Positions 34,608-43,195 of a DNA stretch of 64,000 nt are shown piece after piece. Both the position numbers and the translations under genes were made by a program. Position 1 is the first letter of the stretch; every line of letters starts with the position of its first letter. The notes under the pieces were generated by a model. It worked only from the letters and a program-made list of their open reading frames with translations, made no database searches and was not told the DNA's origin. Source of the stretch: Flavobacterium microcysteis (GTDB lineage: Bacteria; Bacteroidota; Bacteroidia; Flavobacteriales; Flavobacteriaceae); the NCBI RefSeq assembly GCF_006385255.1, contig NZ_VFJE01000056.1:930001-994000 (forward strand), given 5' to 3'.

Positions 34608-36005
34608 GTGAACTTACATCAATACACCAAAGAGTTTTCATATAACCTGAAATTAGCCTACCCGATTATTCTGGGTATGCTTGGACATACATTAATCGGA
34701 ATTGTCGACAATATCATGGTCGGCAAGCTGGGCGCTACAGAATTGGCAGCAGTTTCATTAGGGAATAGCTTTATTTATGTGGCTATATCGCTAGGTATTG
34801 GCTTTTCTACGGCCATAACTCCAATTATTGCACAGGCTGATGCCGAAAAAGACACTTTAAAAATCAGGTCTGCTTTTCATCATGGATTGTTTTTATGTGC
34901 CATACTGGGCTTTACGCTGTTCGGGGTAATTGTGCTTGCCAAACCGTTGATGTATTATATGGGACAGCCGGAAGAGGTTATCGTTTTGGCAAAGCCTTAT
35001 ATTGATTGGGTTGCTTTTTCATTGATACCATTAGTTGTATATCAAGGATATAAACAGTTTGCAGATGGACTTTCCATGACGAAATATTCCATGTATGCAA
35101 TTATTATGGCCAATGTAGTACACGTCATATTAAACTATTTTCTGATATATGGAATCTGGATTTTCCCAAAAATGGGCATTATTGGTGCTGCTTTGGGAAC
35201 AGTAATATCAAGGCTTATGATGCTTGCTTTTATGCACCTGATTTTGTCTAAGAATAAAAAACTGACAGCCTATTTCCAGAACTTCAGTTTCCAGGAAATC
35301 AAAAAGACAATGCTAAAGAAGATTGTGAGCCTGGGACTTCCTTCTGCTTTACAGATGTTTTTTGAAGTTGCACTTTTTACATCAGCAATATGGCTTTCAG
35401 GTTCGTTGGGCAAAAACAGCCAGGCGGCTAATCAAATTGCGTTAAGTTTGGCGTCGGCTACGTTTATGTTTGCCATGGGATTGAGTGTTACGGCAATGAT
35501 TCGTGTGAGTAACCAGAAAGGACTAAAAGATTATAAAAAGCTAATTATTGTAGCCCGATCTATCTTCCTTCTGGCAATCATTATTGAAATCATTTTTGCG
35601 ATCTGTTTTGTGCTTTTCCACCAATACCTGCCACATCTGTTCCTTAATATGGAGAAGAATGCTTTGGTCATAGATAATGAAGAAGTAATAACTATAGCTT
35701 CGCAGCTGCTTATTGTTGCTGCTGTGTTCCAGATTTCAGATGGACTTCAAGTAGTTGTGTTAGGAGCTTTAAGAGGACTTCAGGATGTCAAAATCCCGAT
35801 GTATATTACATTTGCGGCCTATTGGGTTGTAGGATTTCCAATTTCGTACTATTTAGGGAAACATACCGACCTCAAGGCAACCGGAATTTGGATAGGTCTT
35901 TTGGCAGGTTTGACAGTTGCAGCGGTATTTTTGTATATTCGCTTTAATTATCTCACAAAAAAATCGATAAAAGACGCAGATACAGCTGTCGAAACAGCAA
36001 TCTAA
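34608..36005 (+). CDS. MATE family efflux transporter, GTG start
   Basis: 465 residues from GTG 34608, chosen because the -7 element at 34578 sits upstream of it and because VNLHQYTKEFSYNLKLAYPI is the normal MATE N-terminus. Twelve membrane helices in two bundles are visible. Typical motifs are GIVDNIMVGKLGATELAAVSLG near the start and NQIALSLASATFMFAMGLSVTAMIRVS in the second half. MatE/NorM proteins export cationic drugs or metabolites using Na+ or H+. The substrate is unknown. Confidence 0.94.
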   Translation: MNLHQYTKEFSYNLKLAYPIILGMLGHTLIGIVDNIMVGKLGATELAAVSLGNSFIYVAISLGIGFSTAITPIIAQADAEKDTLKIRSAFHHGLFLCAILGFTLFGVIVLAKPLMYYMGQPEEVIVLAKPYIDWVAFSLIPLVVYQGYKQFADGLSMTKYSMYAIIMANVVHVILNYFLIYGIWIFPKMGIIGAALGTVISRLMMLAFMHLILSKNKKLTAYFQNFSFQEIKKTMLKKIVSLGLPSALQMFFEVALFTSAIWLSGSLGKNSQAANQIALSLASATFMFAMGLSVTAMIRVSNQKGLKDYKKLIIVARSIFLLAIIIEIIFAICFVLFHQYLPHLFLNMEKNALVIDNEEVITIASQLLIVAAVFQISDGLQVVVLGALRGLQDVKIPMYITFAAYWVVGFPISYYLGKHTDLKATGIWIGLLAGLTVAAVFLYIRFNYLTKKSIKDADTAVETAI

Positions 36006-36048
36006 AATCATAAATCATAAATCAGCAATCAAAAACCATAAATCCAAA
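36004..36048. repeat. AAATC-type simple repeat
   Basis: Units such as AAATCATAAATC and AATCAGCAATC fill the 47-base gap between the MATE stop and the 75-aa gene; same type as at 31876 and 36379. Confidence 0.7.
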
Positions 36049-36052
36049 TAAT

Positions 36053-36280
36053 ATGGAATTACCAAAATTTTTATTAGGCGACAATACCGACTTTCCAGAG
36101 GATATTTTTATTATCCACATGGATTACCCAAGATTTATTATCAACCTGAAAGATGATGAGGTTGAATTTCTGGAAGAAGCTGAAGACCTTGACGAAGGCG
36201 AACTAAATCAGGTAATGGAAGCTTTGATTACAGAAGCAAATGAATTTTACGATAGGGAAGTGGGGAGATACGAAGAATAG
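36053..36280 (+). CDS. small acidic conserved hypothetical protein
   Basis: 75 residues, very acidic (DEVEFLEEAEDLDEGELNQ), no membrane segment or signal. The opening PKFLLGDNTDFPEDIFIIHM and compact length look like a real globular protein, and I recall similar short ORFs in Flavobacteria, though no domain name is known to me. It may share a transcript with the MATE gene, from which only a repeat separates it. Confidence 0.7.
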   Translation: MELPKFLLGDNTDFPEDIFIIHMDYPRFIINLKDDEVEFLEEAEDLDEGELNQVMEALITEANEFYDREVGRYEE

Positions 36281-36326
36281 TTGATAGTTTATAGTGGATA
36301 GTTGGTAGTGGATAGTTTATAGTTTT
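36279..36326. repeat. GATAGTT tandem-type repeat
   Basis: Degenerate units of about 7-8 bases (GATAGTT, TATAGTG, GATAGTT, GGTAGTG, GATAGTT, TATAGTT) start at the stop codon of the 75-aa gene. Confidence 0.65.
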
Positions 36327-36378
36327 GGGAGCTTGGTATAAAATATGTTAGGTTAAAAAATATAGTATAATAGCATCC

Positions 36379-36462
36379 AAAATCATAAATCACAAATCAA
36401 AAATCACAAATCAAAAATCACAAATCTAAAATCAGAGATCTAAAATCTAAAATCAAAAATCT
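36379..36462. repeat. AAATC-type simple repeat, longest copy
   Basis: Eighty-four bases of units near 10 bases (AATCACAAATCAAAAATCAC...) at the 3' end of the minus-strand MeaB gene. A-tracts recur about once per helical turn, so the block should be intrinsically curved (inference). Confidence 0.75.
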
Positions 36463-36467
36463 GCCAT

Positions 36468-37553
36468 CTACCTAAAGTATTTTTCCAATAAAATAGAGGC
36501 GGCTGCAAACGGTGAAATTTCATTGTCATGCACCGCTTTTTTATTTTCCTCTAATAGATTTTTTATTTCCGGATGCTCAAAAAAGTGATTTTTTAGCTGT
36601 TCGTTGATGGTTTCCAAAAGCCAATGCTGGTTTTGGTCTTTTCTTCTTTCCGAAAAGTAACCGTTGTCTTTTGTTAGTATAAGATATTCTGAAATCATTT
36701 CCCAGATTTCTGCAATACCGTCATGAGTGATGGCGCTGCAGGTTGTGACTTTGGGCTGCCATCCTGAGCTTTTTGGAGGAAAAAGGTGCAATGCCCTATT
36801 AAATTCGGTTTTAGCCATCCTGGCTTTCTTGATGTTGTCACCATCGGCTTTGTTGATGACTATAGCATCGGCCATTTCCATAATGCCTCGCTTGATTCCT
36901 TGAAGTTCATCTCCGGCTCCCGATATTTTCAAGAGTAGGAAGAAATCAACCATACTATGAACAGCTGTTTCACTTTGTCCAACACCTACAGTTTCAATAA
37001 TGATGGTGTCAAATCCGCAGGCTTCACATAAGATGATGGTTTCCCTTGTTTTTCGGGCAACGCCACCAAGTGTTTCTCCGGATGCAGAAGGCCTGATATA
37101 GGCATTTTCATCTTTAACCAATTCTTCCATACGGGTTTTATCGCCTAAAATGCTTCCGTGTGAAATGGTACTGCTAGGATCAACAGCCAATACAGCTACT
37201 TTTTTACCGAATGCAGTTAGAAAGCGGCCAAAAGCTTCGATAAACGTACTTTTTCCAACGCCTGGAACTCCTGTAATTCCGATTCGCACAGAATTATTGG
37301 AATAGGGAAGGCAGGCCTGGATGATTTCATTGGCTTTTTCAAGATGTTTGGGCTGGGTGCTTTCAACCAAAGTTATGGCACGACTCAGGGAAATTTTATC
37401 TCCTTTTAAGATTCCATCGATTAATTCTTGCGCAGAAGGCTGTTGCTTTCGGAATTGTATGATTTGGGCAACTGAATTTTTACCAATACTTTCGGGTTGG
37501 CTGATTCCTTCTTTTTCTTTTAGCGCAGATTTATGTGGACTGGATTTAGACAC
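36468..37553 (-). CDS. meaB: methylmalonyl-CoA mutase-associated GTPase MeaB, GTG start
   Basis: 361 residues from GTG 37553. An upstream ATG at 37601 would add a 16-residue hydrophobic leader, improbable for a cytoplasmic G protein. The P-loop GVPGVGKST lies at about 94-103 (Lys101), followed by AVDPSSTISHGSILGDKTRM, RPSASGETLGGVARKT, FDTIIIETVGVGQSE and ADAIVINKADGDN, the MeaB/ArgK set. The protein protects and reloads adenosylcobalamin-dependent methylmalonyl-CoA mutase. The mutase genes are not in this window. Confidence 0.93.
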   Translation of the reverse strand: MSKSSPHKSALKEKEGISQPESIGKNSVAQIIQFRKQQPSAQELIDGILKGDKISLSRAITLVESTQPKHLEKANEIIQACLPYSNNSVRIGITGVPGVGKSTFIEAFGRFLTAFGKKVAVLAVDPSSTISHGSILGDKTRMEELVKDENAYIRPSASGETLGGVARKTRETIILCEACGFDTIIIETVGVGQSETAVHSMVDFFLLLKISGAGDELQGIKRGIMEMADAIVINKADGDNIKKARMAKTEFNRALHLFPPKSSGWQPKVTTCSAITHDGIAEIWEMISEYLILTKDNGYFSERRKDQNQHWLLETINEQLKNHFFEHPEIKNLLEENKKAVHDNEISPFAAASILLEKYFR

Positions 37554-37650
37554 GATAGCGGTTTTGAGAAGTAAAAGTAATGAAAACAAAAACAGTTTCA
37601 AAAAGCCGTTGCTTAAAGAAACTGTTTTTAGTTATTGGATGGCCCTTTTA

Positions 37651-38298
37651 TTAATAAGCAGCTGTAAATCGGACTTGGTGGTGTCTTGGTGTTTCAACCT
37701 CATCAGCGATGACTACAGCCAGGTCTTCTGCAGATAAGATACTTCTTTGATTTTCATCAAAAACAGGATTGTCTAAACCAAGACGGTAGTTTCCGGTTCT
37801 TCCGGTCGTAATTCCCTGGTGCATTTCAAAAGCCGGGCTGAAAAAAGCCCAATCCAGTTCTTTTTCTTCTTTTAGTAGGTTCAGATAATCTCTGGCTGCA
37901 CTTGCTCCAGCGTAATATTCTTTTGGAAAGTCAGGCGTATCTACAGCTTGTAGTCCCGGAGCAACAAACAAGCTTCCCGCACCTCCAATAGTTATATACC
38001 TTTTTACACCAGAAAGTTTCACAGCTTCCTGAATTGCTTTTGAGCCAGCAATAAAATCCTCATAGATGTTTGGGTTTGTCCATCCGGGATTATAGGCACT
38101 CACAACTGCATCATGTCCTTTTAGGGTTTGAGCCAGTTCTTGTGTATTGAATATGTCAGTAGCAACATATTTCACATTCTGGAGGTCAGTATTTTTCTCA
38201 CTTCTTGAAATTGCTGTTATTTCATGATGGCGGTTTGCCAGTTCAGCGGTAATTTTTGAGCCCACAAATCCTGTGGCTCCAATAATTGCGATTTTCAT
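37651..38298 (-). CDS. NmrA-like NAD(P)-dependent oxidoreductase
   Basis: 215 residues. Rossmann opening MKIAIIGATGFVGSKITAEL, NRHHEITAISRS, then GHDAVVSAYNPGW and YITIGGAGSLFVAPG, as in the NAD(P)H-binding SDR group (PF13460) of YwnB-like proteins. It lies 55 bases after an Rrf2 regulator on the same strand, a pairing common in Firmicutes and Bacteroidota where the regulator responds to redox or electrophile stress. The substrate is unknown. Confidence 0.9.
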   Translation of the reverse strand: MKIAIIGATGFVGSKITAELANRHHEITAISRSEKNTDLQNVKYVATDIFNTQELAQTLKGHDAVVSAYNPGWTNPNIYEDFIAGSKAIQEAVKLSGVKRYITIGGAGSLFVAPGLQAVDTPDFPKEYYAGASAARDYLNLLKEEKELDWAFFSPAFEMHQGITTGRTGNYRLGLDNPVFDENQRSILSAEDLAVVIADEVETPRHHQVRFTAAY

Positions 38299-38353
38299 AG
38301 TTATATCTATTTAATGGTAATAAAAAATGTTACAGTTTAGGGTAAAAAAATAG

Positions 38354-38761
38354 CTAGAACTTACCTGAGAATTCAGTAAGCGATATGGTACTTAATTCTG
38401 TGCTAATCTTTTTATTGATTTCGTCATACAGTTCGTCTAGCTTATTATTGATGTTTTTTCCAACAGGACAATCCGGATTAGGATCGTTTTTAGAATAACC
38501 TAAAGTTACTTTTTCAAAAGTCATCTTGAAAATATCATCAAGGTTGATTTTCTCAGCAGGTCTCAACAATCTAGTTCCGCCGTTTTTTCCTTCTTTGCTT
38601 TCTACAATATTGTGTTTCTTCAGGTTGGCAATTTCTTTACGAATCAAGACAGGGTGCAGGTTCATGCTTCCGGCTAAGAATTCAGACGAAAGATATTCAT
38701 CCGGAAACTTAGACAGGAGTGTCAGGATATGGAGCGTAATTGCAAACTTGCCAGAAATCAT
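38354..38761 (-). CDS. Rrf2 family transcriptional regulator
   Basis: 135 residues. Winged helix at 1-65 (KFAITLHILTLLS, YLSSEFLAGSMNLHPVLIRKEIANLKKHNIVESKEGKNGGTRLLRPAEKI is spread over residues about 24-72). Only one cysteine is visible (NPDCPVG), so an Fe-S cluster as in IscR or NsrR is unlikely; YwnA-like sensing is more likely. It has its own strong promoter at 38781-38811 and probably controls the NmrA-like gene downstream. Confidence 0.9.
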   Translation of the reverse strand: MISGKFAITLHILTLLSKFPDEYLSSEFLAGSMNLHPVLIRKEIANLKKHNIVESKEGKNGGTRLLRPAEKINLDDIFKMTFEKVTLGYSKNDPNPDCPVGKNINNKLDELYDEINKKISTELSTISLTEFSGKF

Positions 38762-38780
38762 ACTGTAATAAAATATGTTA

Positions 38781-38811
38781 CAAATGTATGGCGATTTTAT
38801 TTCTTAACAAA
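38781..38811 (-). promoter_or_regulatory. Bacteroidota promoter for Rrf2 gene
   Basis: On the minus strand TTTG (38808-38811), 19 bases, TACATTTG (38781-38788): both consensus elements with ideal spacing, 20 bases before the start. Confidence 0.8.
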
Positions 38812-38866
38812 TATTTTGGCTTTTTTTTATGATTCTCAGGTAGCTGATAAATTGTAAGTAATGCCG

Positions 38867-39018
38867 TAAATTTGCACTTTCAAAATATGCCTCTGAGTAT
38901 CGACTCTAATATTGTTATTTATGTCGGTAGGTATTTGCCTCTTTTCTCATCACTCAAAAAAACAAAAGACGGAAAACAAATCTGCTAAAAGAGCTTTCCG
39001 TAGTTTGAAGTTATAAAA
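38867..39018 (+). promoter_or_regulatory. -7 element and 144-base 5' leader before AEC transporter gene
   Basis: TAAATTTG at 38867-38874 matches TAnnTTTG, with no clear -33. The leader from there to 39018 is long for this genome and has an ACGGAAA/TTTCCGT pairing at 38969-38975 and 38995-39001 just before the start. I recognise no known riboswitch. Confidence 0.4.
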
Positions 39019-39930
39019 ATGGATAGTATTATCTTATTGTTTTTGTGTCTGCTGATTGGATTTGCATTGCAAAGAACAAAGATTTTTCCGGCGAATTCGC
39101 ATCAGGTATTGAACCAGTTTGTGATTTATATCTCACTGCCGGCTCTGGCCTTATTTTATATCCCTAAGATTGAAATCAGCTCCAAACTTTTGTTTCCTTT
39201 GGGTATTGCCTGGCTTGGATTCTTACTTTCATTCTTGTTTTTTTCAGTATTGGGAAGCTATTTCAAATGGTCGAGAAAGTTAGTTGGCTGTCTGGTTTTG
39301 ATGGGCGGCTTAGGCAATACCGCTTTTGTCGGTTTTCCTGTAATTGAGGCCTTATATGGCAAAGAAGGTATGGAAACCGCCATTATTGTCGACCAACCCG
39401 GTACGTTTGTAGTGATGGCAACTTTGGGTATTATCGTAGCATCACTTTATTCAAGAGGCACTCCTAATCCTAAAGAGATTGTTTCAAAAATTGTGCTTTT
39501 TCCTCCATTCCTGGCTTTTTTTGCAGCCATGTTGATGAATGCTTTTAGTACTGATTTTACTGAAAGCCTACAATTGGTTTTTCAACGATTGGGAAGTACT
39601 GTAACACCGATAGCACTTGTAGCTGTCGGGTTGCAAATCAAAGTGCAGGAAAAAAGCAGGCATTGGAATTTCTTGGCTTTGGGATTGTTTTTCAAACTGA
39701 TGATTACCCCGGCGTTTTTTTATGTCTTATATAAAATAATTTTTAACGGAAAAGGAATCGAAATCGATGTTGCCATACTTGAGTCGGCTATGGCACCTAT
39801 GATTACAGCCTCAATCATTGCTTCAAACTATGGGCTAAAGCCTAAACTGAGCAGTATGATGATTGGTATCGGTATTCCACTTTCCTTTCTCACATTAGCC
39901 TTTTGGTATTGGATTTTAATTACCTTTTAA
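39019..39930 (+). CDS. AEC family transporter
   Basis: 303 residues, about ten membrane helices. SLPALALFYIPKIEI, GGLGNTAFVGFPVIEALYG and the repeated second half (SMMIGIGIPLSFL) are those of the auxin efflux carrier/malonate-type family (PF03547). These move organic acids or amino acids; this substrate is unknown. The MFS gene begins 6 bases after its stop, so the two are co-transcribed. Confidence 0.9.
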   Translation: MDSIILLFLCLLIGFALQRTKIFPANSHQVLNQFVIYISLPALALFYIPKIEISSKLLFPLGIAWLGFLLSFLFFSVLGSYFKWSRKLVGCLVLMGGLGNTAFVGFPVIEALYGKEGMETAIIVDQPGTFVVMATLGIIVASLYSRGTPNPKEIVSKIVLFPPFLAFFAAMLMNAFSTDFTESLQLVFQRLGSTVTPIALVAVGLQIKVQEKSRHWNFLALGLFFKLMITPAFFYVLYKIIFNGKGIEIDVAILESAMAPMITASIIASNYGLKPKLSSMMIGIGIPLSFLTLAFWYWILITF

Positions 39931-39936
39931 AAAAAT

Positions 39937-41157
39937 ATGAAAACAACAGATTTAGATTTTCAAGCTCCAGATACAGATAATAAGGAATTGGCACAAAAAA
40001 CGGTCTATTCTATTCTCTTTTCTATTGCCTTTGCGCATTTACTGAATGATTTGCTGCAGGCAGTTATTCCGTCAGTTTATCCAATATTAAAAGAAAGTTA
40101 CGATCTATCCTTTACACAAATCGGACTGATTACGTTTGCTTATCAGATGGCGGCTTCTATCTTGCAGCCGTTTGTAGGGTTTTATACGGATAAGAAACCG
40201 CAGCCTTACTCGCAGATCTACGGGATGTTTTTCACCTTGTCAGGAATTATCCTGCTTTCGTATGCTTCGAATTTCTATGTTATCATACTTTCGGTAATCC
40301 TGGTAGGAATCGGGTCGTCTATATTTCATCCGGAAGCTTCCAGAATCTCATTCCTGGCTTCGGGCGGAAAGCGTGGGTTAGCACAGTCGGTTTTCCAATT
40401 AGGAGGAAATGCAGGGACGGCTATCGGGCCTTTATTAGTAGCATTGTTGGTAGTGCCTAATTCACAGCGTTACATTTTATTTTTTGTCATAATTGCTGCC
40501 TTGGCATTGCTTGTTTTAGGAAGAATAGCCCGTTGGTATGACAATCATCTTTCGTTAAGAGCTAAGAAAAAAGTAGAAGTTGTGTTGCCGGATTTGTCAA
40601 AAAACAGAATTATCTTATCCGTAATCATTTTGCTGGTATTAATTTTCTCTAAATTTTTCTACATGGCGAGCATGTCCAGCTATTTTACATTCTATCTTAT
40701 TGAAAAGTTTAATCTTTCTGTCCAAGATGCTCAATTCCACTTGTTCCTGTTTTTGGCTTCCTGTGCTTTAGGTACCTTACTGGGCGGGCCTTTGGGTGAT
40801 AAGTTTGGACGAAAATATGTGATCTGGTTTTCGGTTCTTGGAGCTGCACCGTTTGCTTTGTTCCTGCCTTATGCCGATTTGTTTTGGACAGGTATTTTGT
40901 CTGTAGTTATCGGAATTATCATCTCGTCAGCTTTTCCGGCAATTCTGGTATATGCACAAGAATTATTGCCAAAAAAACTGGGTATGGTATCCGGTCTTTT
41001 CTACGGTTTTGCTTTCGGAATGGGTGGACTTGGATCAGCATTGCTGGGTTATACGGCAGATCATATAGGTATTGAAGCCGTGTATAAGATTTGTGCTTAT
41101 TTGCCGCTAATTGGGATTATTGCTTTATTCCTTCCAAACCTTAAGAAGAAAAAGTAA
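39937..41157 (+). CDS. MFS transporter, fosmidomycin-resistance (Fsr)-like
   Basis: 406 residues and twelve helices. IAFAHLLNDLLQAVIPSVYP, FYTDKKPQPYSQIYG (the loop 2-3 motif), GIGSSIFHPEASRISFLA and GGNAGTAIGPLL are characteristic of the Fsr subgroup; GPLGDKFGRKYVIW is the second MFS loop motif. E. coli Fsr exports fosmidomycin and other compounds, but the native substrate is unsettled, so drug resistance is not asserted here. Confidence 0.9.
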   Translation: MKTTDLDFQAPDTDNKELAQKTVYSILFSIAFAHLLNDLLQAVIPSVYPILKESYDLSFTQIGLITFAYQMAASILQPFVGFYTDKKPQPYSQIYGMFFTLSGIILLSYASNFYVIILSVILVGIGSSIFHPEASRISFLASGGKRGLAQSVFQLGGNAGTAIGPLLVALLVVPNSQRYILFFVIIAALALLVLGRIARWYDNHLSLRAKKKVEVVLPDLSKNRIILSVIILLVLIFSKFFYMASMSSYFTFYLIEKFNLSVQDAQFHLFLFLASCALGTLLGGPLGDKFGRKYVIWFSVLGAAPFALFLPYADLFWTGILSVVIGIIISSAFPAILVYAQELLPKKLGMVSGLFYGFAFGMGGLGSALLGYTADHIGIEAVYKICAYLPLIGIIALFLPNLKKKK

Positions 41158-41230
41158 GCCTGTTTGTCATTTTTATCATGTTAATTTTTGTAAATTTATA
41201 GGGCGTGAAACCCATTAAATTACAGCAATT

Positions 41231-41662
41231 ATGATGAAAATTTTTAGTACAGCACAGAACAAGAACCTTTCCCATATTATGCTTTTTATAGTGAGAGCTA
41301 CTGTGAGTAGCTTTATGCTGGTACATGGCGTGGAAAAGTTCGATACGCTTTATGCAGGCGGGCCATTTGACTTTCCCGATCCTTTAGGAGTAGGAACGTC
41401 AGCATCCTTATCACTGGCGGTATTTGCAGAAGTTTTATGTTCAGGTCTGCTATTTGTCGGATTTGCAACACGACTCGTTACGATTCCTCTGATTATCACG
41501 ATGTTTTTTGCCGTTTTTGTTATCCATGGCGCACATGGTTTTGAAAAACAGGAATTGGGCGGATTGTATCTCCTGATTTATGTCCTTTTGCTGGTAACAG
41601 GAAGTGGCAAATATTCTGTCGATCATTTTATCTACAAAAATACAAGACCTGAAAAACCTTAA
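41231..41662 (+). CDS. DoxX family membrane protein
   Basis: 143 residues (a second ATG at 41234 is equally possible). Four membrane helices with RATVSSFMLVHGVEKFD and LSLAVFAEVLCSGLLFVGFATRL are typical of DoxX/YphA proteins. DoxX members take part in quinone-linked or thiol redox reactions, or detoxification. The C-terminal SVDHFIYKN is also usual. It has no CxC motif, unlike the MauE-type protein at 4048. Confidence 0.9.
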   Translation: MMKIFSTAQNKNLSHIMLFIVRATVSSFMLVHGVEKFDTLYAGGPFDFPDPLGVGTSASLSLAVFAEVLCSGLLFVGFATRLVTIPLIITMFFAVFVIHGAHGFEKQELGGLYLLIYVLLLVTGSGKYSVDHFIYKNTRPEKP

Positions 41663-41713
41663 TTTTATTCGCAACAAAACCTTTGTGGTATTATTACGCA
41701 ATCAAATAAATAG

Positions 41714-41721
41714 TATTTTTG
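41714..41721 (+). promoter_or_regulatory. -7 element for GlcD-like gene
   Basis: TATTTTTG matches TAnnTTTG, 31 bases before the ATG at 41752; -33 unclear. Confidence 0.45.
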
Positions 41722-41751
41722 GAGTTCTTTAATGATTTTGAAATCGCTATC

Positions 41752-43164
41752 ATGAAAACCGAAATACTGTCCAAAGAAGCAATCAGCCGACTGGAAGAAA
41801 TTGTTGGCCCATCTTTTCTTTTCTTAGATGAAGAAACCCGAAACTACTATGGACATGACGAAACGGAAGATTATGTTTTTCCGCCAAGTGTAGTACTGAA
41901 ACCAGCTTCTGCCGAAGAAATTTCAGCCATACTAAAACTTGCTAACGAATATAAGATTCCCGTAACGCCAATTGGAGGAAAAACGGGACTGAGCGGTGGT
42001 GCTTTAAGCATTCACCAGGGAATCGGGCTTTCTATGGAACGTTTTAATAAAATCCTTCACATTGACGAACAGAACCTTCAGGTTATGGTTGAGCCGGGCG
42101 TAGTAACACAAACGCTTCAGGAAGCCGTTTTGGAAAAAGGATTGTTTTATCCGCCAGATCCAAGTAGTCGTGGCAGTTGTTTTATAGGTGGAAATGTAGC
42201 GGAAAATGCAGGTGGAGCCAGAGCGGTGAAATATGGTGTGACCAAAGATTATGTGCTGAATCTTGAAGTAGTATTGCCAACAGGCGAAATTATATGGACA
42301 GGAGCCAATACACTGAAAAACTCTACAGGATATAATCTGACACAATTGATGGTTGGCAGTGAAGGCACATTAGGAATCATTACCAAAATCGTGATGAAGC
42401 TGCTGCCGAAAAATACTCATAATGTATTGATGCTCGTTCCTTTCTTTAATTCTAGCCAGGCTTGCGAGGCAGTAGCCAAAATCTTTAAGGCCGGAATAAC
42501 GCCAAGTGCTTTAGAATTTATGGAACGTGATGCCATTGACTGGACGCTGCGTTTTATTGATGGCGTGAGCCTAAATATAAAAGACGAAGTTCAGGCGCAT
42601 TTGCTCATCGAAGTGGATGGGAATTATCCTGATGTGCTGTTTTCTGAAGCTGAAAAGATTACTGAAGTTTTAGAACAGTTTGCTATTGATGAAATTCTTT
42701 TTGCGGATTCCGAAGATCAGAAAAATGCGCTTTGGAAATTAAGAAGGGCAGTGGCCGAAGCCGTAAAATCAAATTCGGTTTACAAAGAAGAAGACACGGT
42801 CGTGCCACGTTACGAACTGCCTAAGCTTTTGGAAGGAATCAAGGCTATAGGAAACAAATATGGCTTTAAATCGGTTTGTTATGGCCATGCCGGCGATGGA
42901 AATCTCCATGTGAATATTGTCAAAGGTAATATGTCTGATCAGGACTGGAAGACTGAGATTCCGAAAGGTATCCGTGAAATTTTTGAATTGACGGTTTCGC
43001 TCAAAGGAACATTATCTGGCGAGCACGGTATTGGTTATGTGCAGAAGAACTATATGGATATTGCCTTTTCACAAACACAATTACTGCTGATGAAGAATAT
43101 CAAACAATGTTTTGACCCAAATTCTATACTAAACCCCGGCAAAGTACTGCCAGATTCTTTATAA
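41752..43164 (+). CDS. FAD-linked oxidoreductase, GlcD/D-lactate dehydrogenase-like
   Basis: 470 residues from the ATG at 41752; the in-frame ATG at 41719 lies within the -7 element. FAD_binding_4 domain at about 45-220 (VTPIGGKTGLSGGAL, DPSSRGSCFIGGNVAENAGGARAVKYG, NSTGYNLTQLMVGSEGTLGIITK), C-terminal FAD-oxidase_C with CYGHAGDGNLHVNI and SGEHGIG. These features indicate glycolate oxidase GlcD or D-2-hydroxy acid dehydrogenase. No GlcE/GlcF genes are adjacent, so a single-subunit D-2-hydroxyacid or D-lactate dehydrogenase is more likely. Confidence 0.92.
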   Translation: MKTEILSKEAISRLEEIVGPSFLFLDEETRNYYGHDETEDYVFPPSVVLKPASAEEISAILKLANEYKIPVTPIGGKTGLSGGALSIHQGIGLSMERFNKILHIDEQNLQVMVEPGVVTQTLQEAVLEKGLFYPPDPSSRGSCFIGGNVAENAGGARAVKYGVTKDYVLNLEVVLPTGEIIWTGANTLKNSTGYNLTQLMVGSEGTLGIITKIVMKLLPKNTHNVLMLVPFFNSSQACEAVAKIFKAGITPSALEFMERDAIDWTLRFIDGVSLNIKDEVQAHLLIEVDGNYPDVLFSEAEKITEVLEQFAIDEILFADSEDQKNALWKLRRAVAEAVKSNSVYKEEDTVVPRYELPKLLEGIKAIGNKYGFKSVCYGHAGDGNLHVNIVKGNMSDQDWKTEIPKGIREIFELTVSLKGTLSGEHGIGYVQKNYMDIAFSQTQLLLMKNIKQCFDPNSILNPGKVLPDSL

Positions 43165-43165
43165 C

Positions 43166-43195
43166 AAAAAGGAGCTTCAATTGAAGCTCCTTTTT
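43166..43195. terminator. bidirectional terminator
   Basis: A perfect 15-bp palindromic stem, AAAAAGGAGCTTCAA with its complement, touching the stop of the convergent antiporter gene. Confidence 0.88.

Noticed and set aside
36379..36462. Possible CRISPR array at the AAATC repeat
   Set aside because: Units are about 10 bases with no spacers of constant length and no cas genes are in view.
37554..37601. Hydrophobic N-terminal extension of MeaB as signal peptide
   Set aside because: MeaB is cytoplasmic, and the GTG at 37553 gives the normal start; the extension is chance.
41231..41662. DoxX gene as partner of the MauE module
   Set aside because: It is 36 kb away, lacks the CxC pair, and sits in a different operon.
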